Shown piece after piece: positions 23,901 through 36,007 of a stretch of DNA of 64,000 nt. The stretch is from Fratercula arctica (lineage: Eukaryota > Chordata > Aves > Charadriiformes > Alcidae). Location: assembly GCA_947846985.1 (NCBI GenBank), contig CANTUZ010000025.1:20086100-20150099 (forward strand), read 5' to 3'. The translations under genes and the position numbers were made by a program. The stretch's first letter is position 1; every line of letters starts with the position of its first letter. A model generated the notes under the pieces. That model was given only the letters and a program-made list of their open reading frames with translations, was not told the DNA's origin and ran no database searches.

Positions 23901-25957
23901 TGACATTTCGCTAGTCTAGAATCCCAGTTGTAGAGGAGTTTAAACACTTTGGCAGCTGGTAGGTATCACAAGAAGTAGAGGTGAGGGGAAGAGAAGGAGG
24001 AGAGAGAAAATACTCCTTTTCTTTCAAGTATTTTCTTACCCAATTTGTATGCAGTTACCCATAATGACCAGGCACATGGATGTCTCTACTCATTAGAATA
24101 AGATTCATTTGGGTCTTTGAGGTGGGAGCACAGATGATTTTTGTTAGCCATCAACATTTTTGTTTTCTCCCTCACTCTTGAGTATGCATGTTTCTTGTTT
24201 GGAAAGGAGCTCTTTCCTTTGAAAACTTTATTTACCTTTGAATACTCAACATCACAAAAATAACTTTAAAAACACAACTGGTGTAATGGTCGAGACAGGA
24301 AAAAACCTAAGTATTACCTCAGCACTAAAATGCAGAGGAAAGTAGATTTCCAGGTGAATCACATTTGGTTTCCCTCATTTTGTCTGTGCAGCAACTTCTG
24401 CCCGAGATTCTGTTTTCTTTTTGCCACCGACACGAGCAAACAACTTTCTCACTCTGTTCCTATGTTCTAATTGCTGCTCCCACTGGTATAATAATCCATA
24501 CCTACATTTGGTATTGTGAGAAGCATTTAACTTTGCAAAGTGCTTTGACATCTTAGAAGAAAGGACATTTAGAAGTGAAAAGTATTTTATTACCATTGCT
24601 ATTGACTCATTTGACAAGCAAACCTCAGCCTGACAAGACTGCTAAACAAACACCACCCCAAGCTTGAGAGGTAGCAAAGCCCAAATAAGTTAGGGAAACA
24701 GCCTTCCTCTACAAACGTTGGGAATTGAATAATCTACTAAGATCTAAATTCCACCTTTGGTTATTAACAAGCCTAGGAAAGTGATAAAAGGCTTCTTTTC
24801 CCTTTCTTGTTTTAGTTAGGTAGAGGTTTTTTCATGGTCAAGAGTGTTCCCTTTTCAGCCCAATGTTTCTGTATATTTCTTATAACATGATTTTTGAAAA
24901 GAAAATGAATGGAAGCAGCTAATGGTAATGATCTGCTTGCATAATGGTGTACCCAAAATAAGGAGCCTTCTCATCGACTTTGGTGTGTCCAGCTGAAGTA
25001 AAAAATTGTCTTATTCATTATTCTTGGGTATGCCTAGAGAGGGATCACAAAAAGGCAGTCTTTCAATAGCAGATCTTGGCAGGGATTTAAAGACTAACTG
25101 ACAACAGTTTGAAAGTGGGACCTTTATCAGCACTGCAGGTAATACCGGTCTTAAATAATTACATGAGGAAACTTGCCAATGCTGAAGGGTCCACAGGTCA
25201 TCTGGAGGAGCTGTTTGAAGTTTTATCTATTTAATAAAAAAATTCAGAATGCCCTTTTCACATATTAAAACCCAGTGAAAGGGCACTATCAAAACCAGAT
25301 TTTCTGATAATGGATAGGCACAGGTGGCTTCCAGTAGTGAAAAGCATCTTGGAGATATTAAGAAGGTAAAACTGATGGGCTTACAGTTATTTTTTTCTGG
25401 AATATTTTAGAGTGATGTTGCCTTTTTGTGCATTCATCTTGCACTGACATAATATTAATCACAGCGCAGCTGGAACAAGCACCCTTCAACACCTTCCTGC
25501 ATCAAACTCCGTTCAAGTTCAACTTGTGCCATCTGTTTCATTGCACTAGACAGCTTGAGATTGCTACACTTCCAGTCAGTAGCTACTGTCTAGACTGGTC
25601 AAATGAACTTCATACTCAGTTTTAAAAGCCAGGCTTGAAAAAGGAATTAAGATAAATAAGCAGGCCTGCTGATGCACAAGGCCAGGCAAGGATGCACAAG
25701 AGATCTAATCAAGAGAAAACATTCTAGGTAGTAAATTCTGGAAGCAATTGATGACTCTCACCAAATTAGTCTTTGACCCAAAGGCAATCGGAGAGCTGAT
25801 TTGGCACACCATCCAATGAATATCAGGTGGTGCCAGGCCAGGGAGGGAGAATGGGGACAGTGCTAGGGACAGAGGTATGGAAGCCCAGAGATTTCTTCCA
25901 CATATGCCTATGGGAGCATGAACTTTCGGCTCAAAACCTGAGTTTGTGAGGGAATCA
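20937..25957. other. Unit 2 body, no gene recognised
   Basis: Tandem copy of 13172-18194 with two private one-base deletions (near 24420 and 24507). Confidence 0.55.
22451..22498 (+). repeat. Pentanucleotide microsatellite, unit 2
   Basis: Same repeat length as in unit 1 and in the right arm; no length change at a normally unstable site. Confidence 0.85.
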
Positions 25958-26931
25958 AAGAGCCATAGAAATGTTGATTGAACCTCTGGGCGGGTCTCTA
26001 GTCCAAACTCCTGCTCAAAGAGGTCTATCACCAGGATTAGATCAGGCCAACTGCGGCTTTATCTAGCAGAGTGGTGAAAATCTCCAAGGGTGGTGACTTG
26101 AACACCTCCCTGAAGAAACCACTCCAGTGCTGCACCGAACTCCTGGTGAAAAAGCTTTTCTTAATGTCCACCCTGAAAAACCTGCGCTGCAGCTTTTTGC
26201 TGTTGCCCCTTGTTGTATCACCTACTGCAGCTAAGAAGAGTTTGGCTCCATAGTCTTAGTAACTCCCCTTTAAGAATGTGTAGGTTGCTATAAAAGCAGC
26301 CCTTCACCACCTCCTCATCAAATTAAACAAGCCCAGCTCCTTCAGCCATCCTTACAGGTCCTGTGCTTTAGGTCCCAACATCTTGGAACCCTCCATTGGA
26401 CTTTCTCCAGTTTCTCTGCATCCCCCTTGAACAGGAGGCCCAAAACTGAACTCAGATGTCCAGTTGTGGCCTCATCAGCATTGAGGAAAAGGAGGAAAAT
26501 TACTTCACTCAGTCCACTGGCCAAATTCTTCCTAATGCAGCCCAGCATGCAGCTTGCCTTCTTCATGATAGAAGCACAGCTGGCTACTGTTCACCCATCC
26601 ACTGTAACTTCTGGGTCCTTTTCAACCAGGTGCCATTCAGCCTGTCACTGCCCAGCCTGTACTGTCATATCATATAATTCCACCCCAGCTTCAGAGCTTC
26701 GTGTTTCTCCTTGCTGAACTTCACAAGGATGCAGTAAACCCAGTCAGTACATTTATCCAGGTCTTTCTGGTCTGAAGTTCCGTCTTTCAGTATGTCAGCC
26801 AGGTCTAGTATCATCTCCAATTTGCAGAGGGTATGCTCAGTGTCAGTTTCCAGGTCATTGACAAAGGCATTGAACAGTATTGGTCCCAATATCAACCTTG
26901 CAACAGGCTGCAAGCAGGCACTAGCCATTGG
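25958..26931 (-). mobile_element. Old CR1 LINE fragment (unit 2)
   Basis: Tandem copy of 18195-19168 at offset 7763. The short broken frames have identical translations (26665-26928, 26342-26566), so the element was duplicated as part of the unit and not inserted twice. Confidence 0.88.
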
Positions 26932-27322
26932 TTTTTTACCATTTGGTAAGGAGGAATAGCCACTGGATCTACTGAATGTAGATAATGTATCTCACAAAGC
27001 TGGAAGCAGCACTGTCATAGAGCAGTCCTCACCTAAGGTGGCTTTTAACAGCAGGTTTGGGAAGTAACTGTAATTTCAGCAGTTGCTCTGCAGAGACAAA
27101 CCAAAACTCTGCAGCAGAGTTTGGTTGAAATGTGTGCTGAGGCTGGGCATTCTCCTTTCAGGTTAAACTGCAATAAATATACTAAGCTAGAGGGAAATAA
27201 CAGATACCTTGACCCCCAGCAATAGCTGTATTCTCTATTTCAGCAAAACTAACAGAGGCGGATTGAATGTCACATTCACAGGCTGAGAAAAGATGGGTGG
27301 GAAGCTCAAAGGAAGGGACCAC

Positions 27323-27437
27323 GTCATAGTTTAACCCCGATAGGCAGCTAAGCACCACACAGCCGCTCGCTCACTCCTGCCACAATCGGATGGGGGAGAG
27401 AATTGGAAGGGTAAAGGTGAGAAAACTCGTGGGTTGA
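27323..27437 (-). mobile_element. ERVL LTR 3'-end fragment (unit 2)
   Basis: Tandem copy of 19560-19674. Confidence 0.82.
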
Positions 27438-27578
27438 TATCCTGATTTCATCTGGGAAAGAGTTAATTTTCTTTCTAGTGATTGCTGTGAAAGGAATATC
27501 AATAATGCCTATTGTTTTTAGTTTTTGCTAAGTGATGTTTACACTGTTCAAGGACTTTTTCCAGCTTCCCATAGAAGC
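27438..27578 (+). mobile_element. ERVL LTR 5'-end fragment (unit 2)
   Basis: Tandem copy of 19675-19815. Confidence 0.8.
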
Positions 27579-27762
27579 ATAGACAGAATGATGGAATGGC
27601 CAATGAAATATTCCATACCACAGACATCATGCTTAGCATATAAACATTTACATGATAGATGCGTATGTCCCTTTCTTAGGGAAAGTACTCTGCTGAAACT
27701 TAGAGCTTGGGTAAATTCCATGTAATGTGGCCATTGCTAAGGAAACTACTTGTTCTTAATTG

Positions 27763-28770
27763 AATGTCCAAATGACGAGCAGTGACGAGTGGTGTTCCTC
27801 AGGGGTGGGTACTGGGACCAGTGCTGTTTAACATCTTTGTCCGTGACATGGACAGTGGGACTAAGTGCACCCTCAGCAAGTTTGCCAATGACACCAAGCT
27901 GTGTGGCGTGGTCGACACGGTGGAGGGAAGGGATGCCATCCGGAGGGACCTTCACAGGCTTGAGAGGTGGGCCTGTGTGAACCTCATGAAGTTCAACAAG
28001 GCCAGGTGCAAGGTCCTGCACCTGGGTCACGGCAATCCCAGGCACAAATACAGGTTGGGCGGAGAATGGCTTGAGAGCAGCCCTGAGGAGAAGGACTTGG
28101 GGGTGATGGTGGATGAGAAGCTCAACATGAGCCGGCAATGTGCACTTGCAGCCCAGAAAGCCAACCGTATCCTGGGCTGCATTAAAAGAAGCATGGCCAG
28201 CAGATCGAGAGAGGCGATTCTGCTCCTCTGCTCCACTGTCATGAGACCCCACCTGGAGTACTGTGTCCAACTCTGGAGTCCTCAGCACAGGAAGGATGTG
28301 GACCTATTAGAGCGGGTCCAGAGGAGGGCCACGAAGATGATCAGAGGGCTGGAGCACCTCTGCTATGAAGACAGGCTGAGAGAGTTGGGGTTGTTCAGCC
28401 TGGAGAAGAGAAGGCTCCGGGGAGACCTTATAGCGGCCTTCCAGTACCTGAAGGGGGCCTACAGGAAGGATGGGGAGGGACTCTTTATCAGGAAGTGGAG
28501 CAATGGGACGAGGGGTAACAATTTTAAACTGAAAGAGGGGAGATTTAGATTGCATATCAGGAAGAAATTTTTTACTCTGAGGGTGGTGAGGCACTGGAAC
28601 AGGTTGCCCAGAGAAGTTGTGGATGCCCCATCCCTGGAAGTGTTCAAGGCCAGGCTGGATGGGGCTTTGAGCAGCCTGGTCTAGTGGGAGGTGTCCCTGC
28701 CCATGGCAGGGGGGTTGGAACTAGATGATCTTTAACGTCCCTTCCAACCCAAACCATTCTATGATTCTAA
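27763..28770 (+). mobile_element. CR1 LINE, 5'-truncated with intact 3' end (CR1-inner, left arm)
   Basis: The best preserved CR1 of the window. It starts at a 5' truncation near 27763 (TGTCCAAATGACGAG). It keeps the ORF2 C-terminus to its natural stop (28684), then a short 3' UTR with the conserved GGTTGGAACTAGATGATC block and the terminal ATTCTATGATTCTA repeat (28756-28769) that marks CR1 3' ends. It is the right partner in the recombination that produced the hybrid at 20000-20936. Confidence 0.96.
27782..28684 (+). pseudogene. CR1 ORF2 C-terminal fragment with natural stop, 300 codons
   Basis: The last part of CR1 ORF2 in one open frame. RT motif SGVPQG is at about 3-8, the degenerate catalytic box FAND at 34-37, and the CR1 C-terminal region runs through [26 protein letters not shown] to the natural end SSLV. 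It lacks the endonuclease and the N-terminal two thirds of the RT. The Met is internal. The open frame reflects youth of the insertion rather than selection in the host (inference). Confidence 0.9.
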
Positions 28771-29622
28771 GTTACCCAAGTCTAACTCTGTGCCCTGAAT
28801 TATCAGCTGGGCGGAAAATTTTTGTAGACATGGCTGCAGTTAAGGGGAGAAAGGAAGGCAGCATTTCCTGCAGTTACAGTCCCCAGTGCAGCCCAAGCCC
28901 TGTGTAGTGTGGTGGAGTGGTGTTAGGCAGTTTATTCCACTCTCCATCAAAGCTGTGCTCAGCCAGATTCACAATATACGTTATGCATTATATATCATTG
29001 CATTATGCTCAGGTGAAAGTGTTCACATGTGCGGGGGTGAGTACAGTACCATCACTTAGAGGATTTTGCTCTGAGGTCTGCATCAGGACTCCAGCAAGCC
29101 ATGACTGCACTTTTAGTCTGTTTTAAACAGCCAAATATTGTCTGGTGGAATTTGCTATTAGTCATAAGGAAAATAATTCTCAGAATTAAAAAAATCTTAT
29201 TATTTGAAGCAAGGTAACATAGAAAGTATTTCTTTGAACAGAAATAACCTGGATTACCTGGAATGTAATGTTCTGTTTATTAGAGTGGGGCTATATATGA
29301 ATTCAGAGGTTGGTCCATTCTTATTCTAAGAGAGCACAGAAGTTGGCAAGGCAAATAATTGTCCTCTCAAGCCAGAGCAAAGTCAGGACTTTGACAGTCA
29401 TCATATTTTAAGTGTTCCAATATAAATCTTCCAAAGCTTAAACAAAGGCTGTGAAATCACATAACAAATAATGAACTATTAATGCACATTATGTATTTTT
29501 TATTTTCTTCAGAAAAGAAAGATCTTACAAAATGATGCTAACAGTTGAATGATATTGGCTTTTGGCTAAACACATGCCCATTAATGGGTGGATGCAACTA
29601 CCATTATGCCTTCATTTCCTTT
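28771..29622. other. Arm sequence between CR1-inner and LTR (left)
   Basis: No feature recognised. Contains the T/C difference at 28993 against 36637. Mirror: 36008-36859. Confidence 0.55.
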
Positions 29623-29962
29623 TGTCGTGATTTAACCCCAGCCGGCAACAAAGAACCACGTGGTCACTTGCTCGCTCAGTTCCTATTGCCCCCCTCGCTG
29701 GAATGAGAGGAGAATCGGAAGAAAAAGGCAAAACTCCATTGGGATAAAAGCAGATTTAACAGAACAGCAAAGGAAAGAGGAAAACAACAATAATATTGAC
29801 AGAGGAATATACAGAACACAATTAATGTACCACAGCTCACTCACTGGAACCTGGCCCGACCCATGGAATACCTGCTTGGGTAATTTGGGTCAGTCGACTC
29901 CTGGCTGTGTCCCGTCTCGGCTCCTGGTGAAAATTAACCCTATCCCCGCCAGAACCAGGACA
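29623..29962 (-). mobile_element. Solo LTR, ERVL class, 340 bp (left arm)
   Basis: The minus strand begins TGTCCTGGTTCTGGCGGGGA and ends in CACGACA (plus: TGTCGTGATTTAACCCC). Possible 5 bp target duplication: CCTTT (29618-29622) and ACTTT (29963-29967), four of five bases equal. Internal words GCAACAAAGAACCACGTG, AGAAAAAGGCAAAACTC and CCCTATCCCCGCC recur in the LTR at 62897-63245, same family. The 134-codon open frame across it is an LTR translation artefact. Confidence 0.86.
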
Positions 29963-30390
29963 ACTTTTCAGAACAAAATAATAGCAATGCACAGCACAGA
30001 TGCCCCAATGTCAACGGATGCCCTTAATCCCAGAAAAAAATCCAGGAGGCCATTCAGGAAATGATAGGCAAGTTTTGTTCACATTATAGATCCTTGAAGA
30101 AGTGCTAATATCTAGTTGAGTGGTGAACTTTAAATTCTGTAATAATACAGAAATTGATTTAAAAGGAAAGATCTTTAATTTGGAGAAGATTCATTACTGT
30201 ATTTGAACCAACATTAGAAACCAGGCTTTGCGGAACAAATTATCCGACCTGTCTATGGAAATGCCTCTGTAAGCAAGGATGGGTGAATAAGAGACACAGC
30301 ATCTATCCAAACAAGGATTTTTTTCCTTGCTTTTTGACTCATAAGTTTTGTAGCATGGGGAAAATTAATCAGATTTCAGCATTTTTATGT

Positions 30391-33300
30391 GGGGTGTATG
30401 AGCCAGCATCTGCATGGTTCTAGTTGCCAGCTGTGGTTAAACAACAGCAGTTGAGATAAAGACAATTTAATAGGTAAAGCAAAAGCCGCGCATGCAAGCA
30501 AAGCAAAATAAGGAATTCATTCACTACATCAGGCAGATGTTTAGTCATCTCCAGGGAGGCTCCATCACTTGGGAAGTCAAACATCATAACTCCGAATGTC
30601 CCCCCCTTCCTCCTTCTTTCCCCAGCTTGCATTGATGAGCACAGTGCCATATGGTATGGAACATCCCTTTGGTCACTTGGGTTCAGCTGTCCCGGCTGTG
30701 TCCCCTCACAAATTCTTGTGGACAACCAGCCTACTTGCTGGTGGGGTGGTGTGAGTAGCAGAAAAGGCCTTGATTCTGTGTAAGCACTGGACAGAAATAA
30801 CAAAAATATCCGTGTATTATCAACGCATGTTTCAACACAAATAAAAAACATAGTCCCATACTAGGTACTATAAAGAAAATTAATTGTATCCCATCCAAAA
30901 CCAGTACAGACCAACATGGATTCCCCTCAACAACTACCTATGGGCATCAGTGTCTCAGTCTGTCCAGCTCTTGTGTTAGAGACTAGCAGCAAAGAATCAG
31001 GAAAAAAAACCCAAAATAGTGGAGACTAATGATAGGAAGAATCCACATGTTTTCCAATTCATCAGAATTCTTCCTAATCCTACACTTCCCTGAGTATTAG
31101 CTACTCTACCCCAAGTATTTTTAACCTACTGAAGCAGTCCAAATCAACCCTTGTTCCTTTCCAGCGTCTTTCAGAAGTGGAAGCAGGACCCATGGGATTA
31201 ATTACAGCTGGTCCTAAATGCCTAAATGACCTTCTGAAGATGTATTTTCATAGAAAATGGCTTTCATTAAATATATTTCTTCCAAGCAAAGTATCTGTTT
31301 TATTATAGATCATCTCCCATCTCCCCTGTTGCATTGCAACTCTGATCCCATCACACCAGCTCATTTCCTCCAAGGAAGAGTGCAGCACAACACAGGAAAT
31401 ACAGTGTGGCAGGAGAGTCCAGGCTGTAATAAAAAAGGGGAATACAAGATTCATTTTCCAAAAGAAATATTTTAGTGTCAGTCAAAAAATGTTGGTGTTC
31501 ACACTTCTAAAAAAAAGAGAATAGCAAATTATTTTCTGTGGGTACTTTTCCTTTTTATTAACTCCAGAATTAACACTAATTCCATCATCATTAATTCCTG
31601 GAATTTCCCTAAAAGCTTTCCAGGTTTTTCATGAGCTTTAAGATACAGCACATGATAGTACCCAAAATTGTTTTCAGTAGAAAGATTTAGTGAGGCAAGT
31701 TGCAAAGCCCTTCCATCTACCAGTTCTTGCTTATCATTATTAATAAAAGCACTATTATAATCAAATACACTATTGTACCATTTCTTTTATCACTTCTTAC
31801 AGATTAGTATAAAATATGTCATAAGGAAGCAGAGTGCAATTATCTAGAGCACTTCCATTAGCATACAAAGAGAAAAAAAAAGACAAAGGAGACCTAGGGT
31901 AATTGTATTTCCTCGAGCGTCACTGATTTTGAGAAGGATTTAACCAGCTCATCTAGTGAGTAAAGGTCTTCCTCCAGGAAGGAGTGGTTAGAAGAAGCGT
32001 GAGTGTATGGTTTTCAAACTTGCTTTGAAGCTCTCCGGATATTTTGTCACAGATCACAGAGGACTTGCACTTTTGTTCCATGAACTGCAGAAATGCAGAC
32101 GGTAGCTGTGAGCTCTATAGCTGTTTTCCATGGATACTTACCCATGCAGGTTACTCTTACTTTCGAGGGTGTGGGAATGTGAAAATTCTACCACTCAACT
32201 GTTTATGAGTTGCTGACTGAGAACTTCACAGCAGTGTGATTGAAACTGCTTTTGGAGGCAGTAGCAGAATGGACTCTTTGGGAAGAGGACTGTGAGAAAA
32301 TTTTTGAGAGCTGGAGTGGGTGCTGGGGCAAGTCAGAGAAATTCCCAGGGGCAAGGAGGGGGAGAAGAGTAGGGTAAAAGCTAGGACGTGTCAGTGACAG
32401 TGTCAGGGAAGGGTTCTGTGCTGGATGGGAAGCTGTCCCAAAGTGATCAGTGTGGCTCAGAGAGTGCAGGGGGAGCTGGGTTATCCCTCTTCCTCCCTTT
32501 AGCATCCTTTTCCCTCCCAGGCCCCATCAAGCTCCATGGGACAAAAGCCAACCACTCTCAGAGAAAACTGCTCTGAGATGCACACACAGATGGCCCATGG
32601 AGCTGTACTTAGCAATTTTCCAGCTCACAAGGGAACAACCGACAGTGTGAAAACTTCAGAAAAGTGTTCACTATTTTGTTTCACTAAGAAAGCCATTCAG
32701 ATATGGGGGGATCCCAAACCATGCCTGTCATAGAAAAAGCTGTCTTTAGCCAACGCTTGAAAAGAAACATGGGTTTAAACTCCAGAAACATTTGAAAATA
32801 TTGCAGCCTCCTGGAGCAGAGGTGCCAGAAGGGAGGGACACAAAATTTATTGAATATACTGTGTACTATGATTTGAGTCGGGAAGTTAATGCACTGTGTA
32901 CTCTGTCATGCAGCTTCTCTATCTCTCTAAATGCAGGGAAGTAACACGTACCATGGCAGGGCATGCACTATTTTGTTCTGAGGCTTTCTCAAAGCATCAT
33001 GCAAAGCTGAATTAATTAATGTGTACAAATTATTTCTGATGTAGTCCAGCCAGTAATATTTTCCCTATTTAACAAAAGAAGAAATTGATTTTGGGTACTG
33101 AATTTCTATATAGTAATTTCCATAATCTCACTGAGAAACAGCAAACTCCCTAAGCACGTGCCCAGGTTACTGAGAAACCCAGGCAGTAAAGGTCAGAGTC
33201 CTGGCACAGAGGGCTCTGTCCCATAGGGGCAGTGGCTCCAACATGATGATCCATTTTCGCAGTGCTTTGTACTGGTGGGAAGCATTAGCCTTTGGCTCCA

Positions 33301-35239
33301 GGACAAATTCCAAGAGGCTATTTGGCCTGTCCATGTGTATGGCACAAATCTCCCTTGCTGCTTCAGTTACCCAGTGTGGTATTTGCCTTCTGTACCCCAC
33401 AGGGTGGTGTGGCAGGGCACAACTGAGCAGCTCTGCGCTGCTCCTGAAAGGTGATGCACTTTCAGCAGTGTACGAAGCGCCCCTGTTAGCAAGAAGAGTT
33501 TGTAATCTGGTTGTAAAGAATGTAAAGCACTTTTGGATTCTTCTGTATGAATGACAAATAAATAACAACAGTAAAGTTATTAACTGGCTGACATAACTGG
33601 CTCATTCAGACTCCCAGCCCAGCTCAGTATCTGCGTGATCTCACCTCTGCTTGAGAGATTAAGTTTTGACTTATTGGTTGGCCAAATCTGAAAATAATGA
33701 CAATTTTTTTTTTAAATCTAGCAAGAGGAATGAGCAATGACAGCAGTCTGGGCAAGAGCCTGTTAAAGGAGAAGCCGCTGCCCAGGCATTCACACATCAT
33801 TCAAGGAATTGCACACACACACCACCTGAGTCTTTAACTGCTAGGACCATGTCCCTTCGCAGCGGGCAACCCCAACGGGCCAACAGGTGCCCCTTTCGAC
33901 TTCTCACACTCATATACTTACTCTTGGGCATGCTCTGTGAGATTTCAGTCAATGGGAATGGATGACTAAACAAAATGTTTGTCTTACCTTCCACCATGGG
34001 CAGGAGCAATCACATATGGTCTTCCAAGCAAAGGATTGCCAAACACAGGATGGATTTCAAGTGAAGTATGGTGTAAGAGAGGACTGGTCTATTGCTAGTT
34101 TCCCTGTTTTACAGCTACAGCTGCATTATTGTGATTACATTTCACATGACAGGGTGTTATATCATGAGGCCTAGGAGATCACCAAAACAAACTGTACACA
34201 AAGAGCAAATAACTGCCTAGACCTCATGATATCAATCACAGAAATGAAGATAACTCATTACATGTGAGGAAATGTTGTTTCTTTTAAATGCCATGCCATG
34301 AGTGCACAGGTGACAGCCTCACTATCAACAAGCACCAAGCATTGCTCCAATTCCTTTGTCACACATAGAGGTGGGAGATGCTCGCTGGTGGACATGTGGG
34401 AGACAAATGCCTGACATGACACATGCATCCAGGTTCAGAATTCCCTCTGGGCATACTCCCTCCTGTCTCGCAGCTGCTGCAGGCTGTAGACAGTGGATCT
34501 GTCAGAGTGGTGAAGAGGCACAGTGGCAGGAGTGCCTGCTGTGCCTATCGGGTCAATCTGTCCCGAATGAGTGATAAGGCCTTGCCATCCTGTCCAAGCC
34601 CCTCTCTTGGGATAAACAGGGTCAGTTCCTGGGGAAAGGTTGAGAGACATAATCCTCAGGGGGCTGCCTGGGGTTGCCAGAGAAAAGAGACTTAAACCAT
34701 GAAAACAACAAGAGAAACCTTTAGATTCTGATAAAAGGCACTTAAGCACCTCACTCCAGTCATGTCAGAAGAAATTAGGTACCTAAGCAGCTTTCGAAAG
34801 CTTGCACGTACTCATCAAATGAGGATTTTTTTTTTTATTTCAGGTTATTACTACATTCTTTTGTAGTCAGTAACAAAATCCAGCCTAAAAATAGGAAGTG
34901 ATTGCAGAGAAGCAAGAGAACAGGATAAGTTTTATGTTTGTTTTACACACGGACTTGGCAGAGGTTGTCTCTGCTGACTGCAGTGCAACACATCATTCCC
35001 ACATCCTCACCAGTCCTCTCCAGCCTCAGCCATCCATGTACCACCACCTGCCCCGGATCCATCTCTTCGGTAAATGACTGAATATCAGTTGCAAGGGAGG
35101 ATTATTTTTCTAAGATGTAATGGCACTTTCAAGAGTTTGATTAGTAGCCTAACAGGAGAACACCCTTTTCCTTTCTGTTACCTAATTTTGAAAATATTGA
35201 TGACTCCATTGTTGGTCCTGTCTTGCTAATAGAGCTATA
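30391..35239. other. Palindrome spacer (unique centre)
   Basis: 4,849 bp between the arms, with no counterpart elsewhere in the window. It contains an ERVL-type LTR (about 30425-30908), a 17 bp imperfect inverted repeat (34159-34175 / 34216-34232) and sequence that I cannot assign (30909-35239). A stretch near 33510-33560 (GTAAAGCACTTTTGGATTCTT) recalls the tail of ancient vertebrate interspersed repeats, which is only a weak suggestion. No open frame here has recognisable protein character. Confidence 0.85.
30425..30908 (-). mobile_element. ERVL-class LTR in palindrome spacer
   Basis: The minus strand starts TGTACTGGTTTTGGATGGGA at 30908, followed by the characteristic order: ATACAATTAATTTTCTTTAT, AAGGCCTTTTCTGCTACTCAC, CCCACCAGCAAGTAGGCTGG, GGGGACACAGCCGGGACAGC, and a T-rich end with TAAATTGTCTTTATCTCAAC. 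This is a familiar avian ERVL LTR layout. The low-coordinate end near 30421-30450 (TAGTTGCCAGCTGTGGTTAAA) looks like an LTR 3' end in the opposite sense, so that edge may be rearranged. It starts only ~35-40 bp from the palindrome inner boundary. Confidence 0.8.
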
Positions 35240-35667
35240 ACATAAAAATGCTGAAATCTGATTAATTTTCCCCATGCTACAAAACTTATGAGTCAAAAAG
35301 CAAGGAAAAAAATCCTTGTTTGGATAGATGCTGTGTCTCTTATTCACCCATCCTTGCTTACAGAGGCATTTCCATAGACAGGTCGGATAATTTGTTCCGC
35401 AAAGCCTGGTTTCTAATGTTGGTTCAAATACAGTAATGAATCTTCTCCAAATTAAAGATCTTTCCTTTTAAATCAATTTCTGTATTATTACAGAATTTAA
35501 AGTTCACCACTCAACTAGATATTAGCACTTCTTCAAGGATCTATAATGTGAACAAAACTTGCCTATCATTTCCTGAATGGCCTCCTGGATTTTTTTCTGG
35601 GATTAAGGGCATCCGTTGACATTGGGGCATCTGTGCTGTGCATTGCTATTATTTTGTTCTGAAAAGT

Positions 35668-36007
35668 TGTCCTGGTTCTGGCGGGGATAGGGTTAATTTT
35701 CACCAGGAGCCGAGACGGGACACAGCCAGGAGTCGACTGACCCAAATTACCCAAGCAGGTATTCCATGGGTCGGGCCAGGTTCCAGTGAGTGAGCTGTGG
35801 TACATTAATTGTGTTCTGTATATTCCTCTGTCAATATTATTGTTGTTTTCCTCTTTCCTTTGCTGTTCTGTTAAATCTGCTTTTATCCCAATGGAGTTTT
35901 GCCTTTTTCTTCCGATTCTCCTCTCATTCCAGCGAGGGGGGCAATAGGAACTGAGCGAGCAAGTGACCACGTGGTTCTTTGTTGCCGGCTGGGGTTAAAT
36001 CACGACA
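35668..36007 (+). mobile_element. Solo LTR, ERVL class, 340 bp (right arm)
   Basis: Mirror copy of 29623-29962, TGTCCTGGTTCTGGCGGGGA to CACGACA in plus orientation, duplicated with the arm. Confidence 0.86.

Larger units (their letters stand above)
20279..28041 (+). repeat. Tandem unit 2 of left arm (7,763 bp)
   Basis: The second direct copy. It differs from unit 1 by one-base losses in two T runs (T6 to T5 near 24420; T4 to T3 near 24507). The right arm agrees with unit 1 at both sites, so these are private changes of this copy. Both left-arm units share the six-base AGTCCT (19261-19266 and 27024-27029) that the right arm has replaced with 12 bases. Confidence 0.93.
3641..30390 (+). repeat. 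Left arm of giant inverted repeat (palindrome)
   Basis: Seen directly: the reverse complement of this arm reappears at 35240-54232. The outer limit is where the complement of 3641-3652 matches up to 54232 and then the flanks diverge. The inner limit is 30390, paired with 35240. The arm is 26,750 bp, longer than its partner because it holds an extra ~7.76 kb tandem unit (20279-28041). Elements in order: a non-coding block, an ERVL-like LTR piece, a ~1.06 kb LTR, CR1-outer, old CR1, an opposed LTR pair, CR1-hybrid, a second unit, CR1-inner and a solo LTR. No gene is visible. Very high arm identity implies a recent origin or continuing gene conversion (inference). Confidence 0.96.

Noticed and set aside
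29660..30064. 134-codon open frame (mirror 35566-35970)
   Set aside because: Covers a solo LTR and its flank; the translation has no domain, and the LTR boundaries and possible target duplication explain the sequence.
33510..33560. Ancient SINE/LINE tail in the spacer
   Set aside because: The GTAAAGCACTTTTGGATTCTT word is suggestive but too short to name a family without a consensus search.
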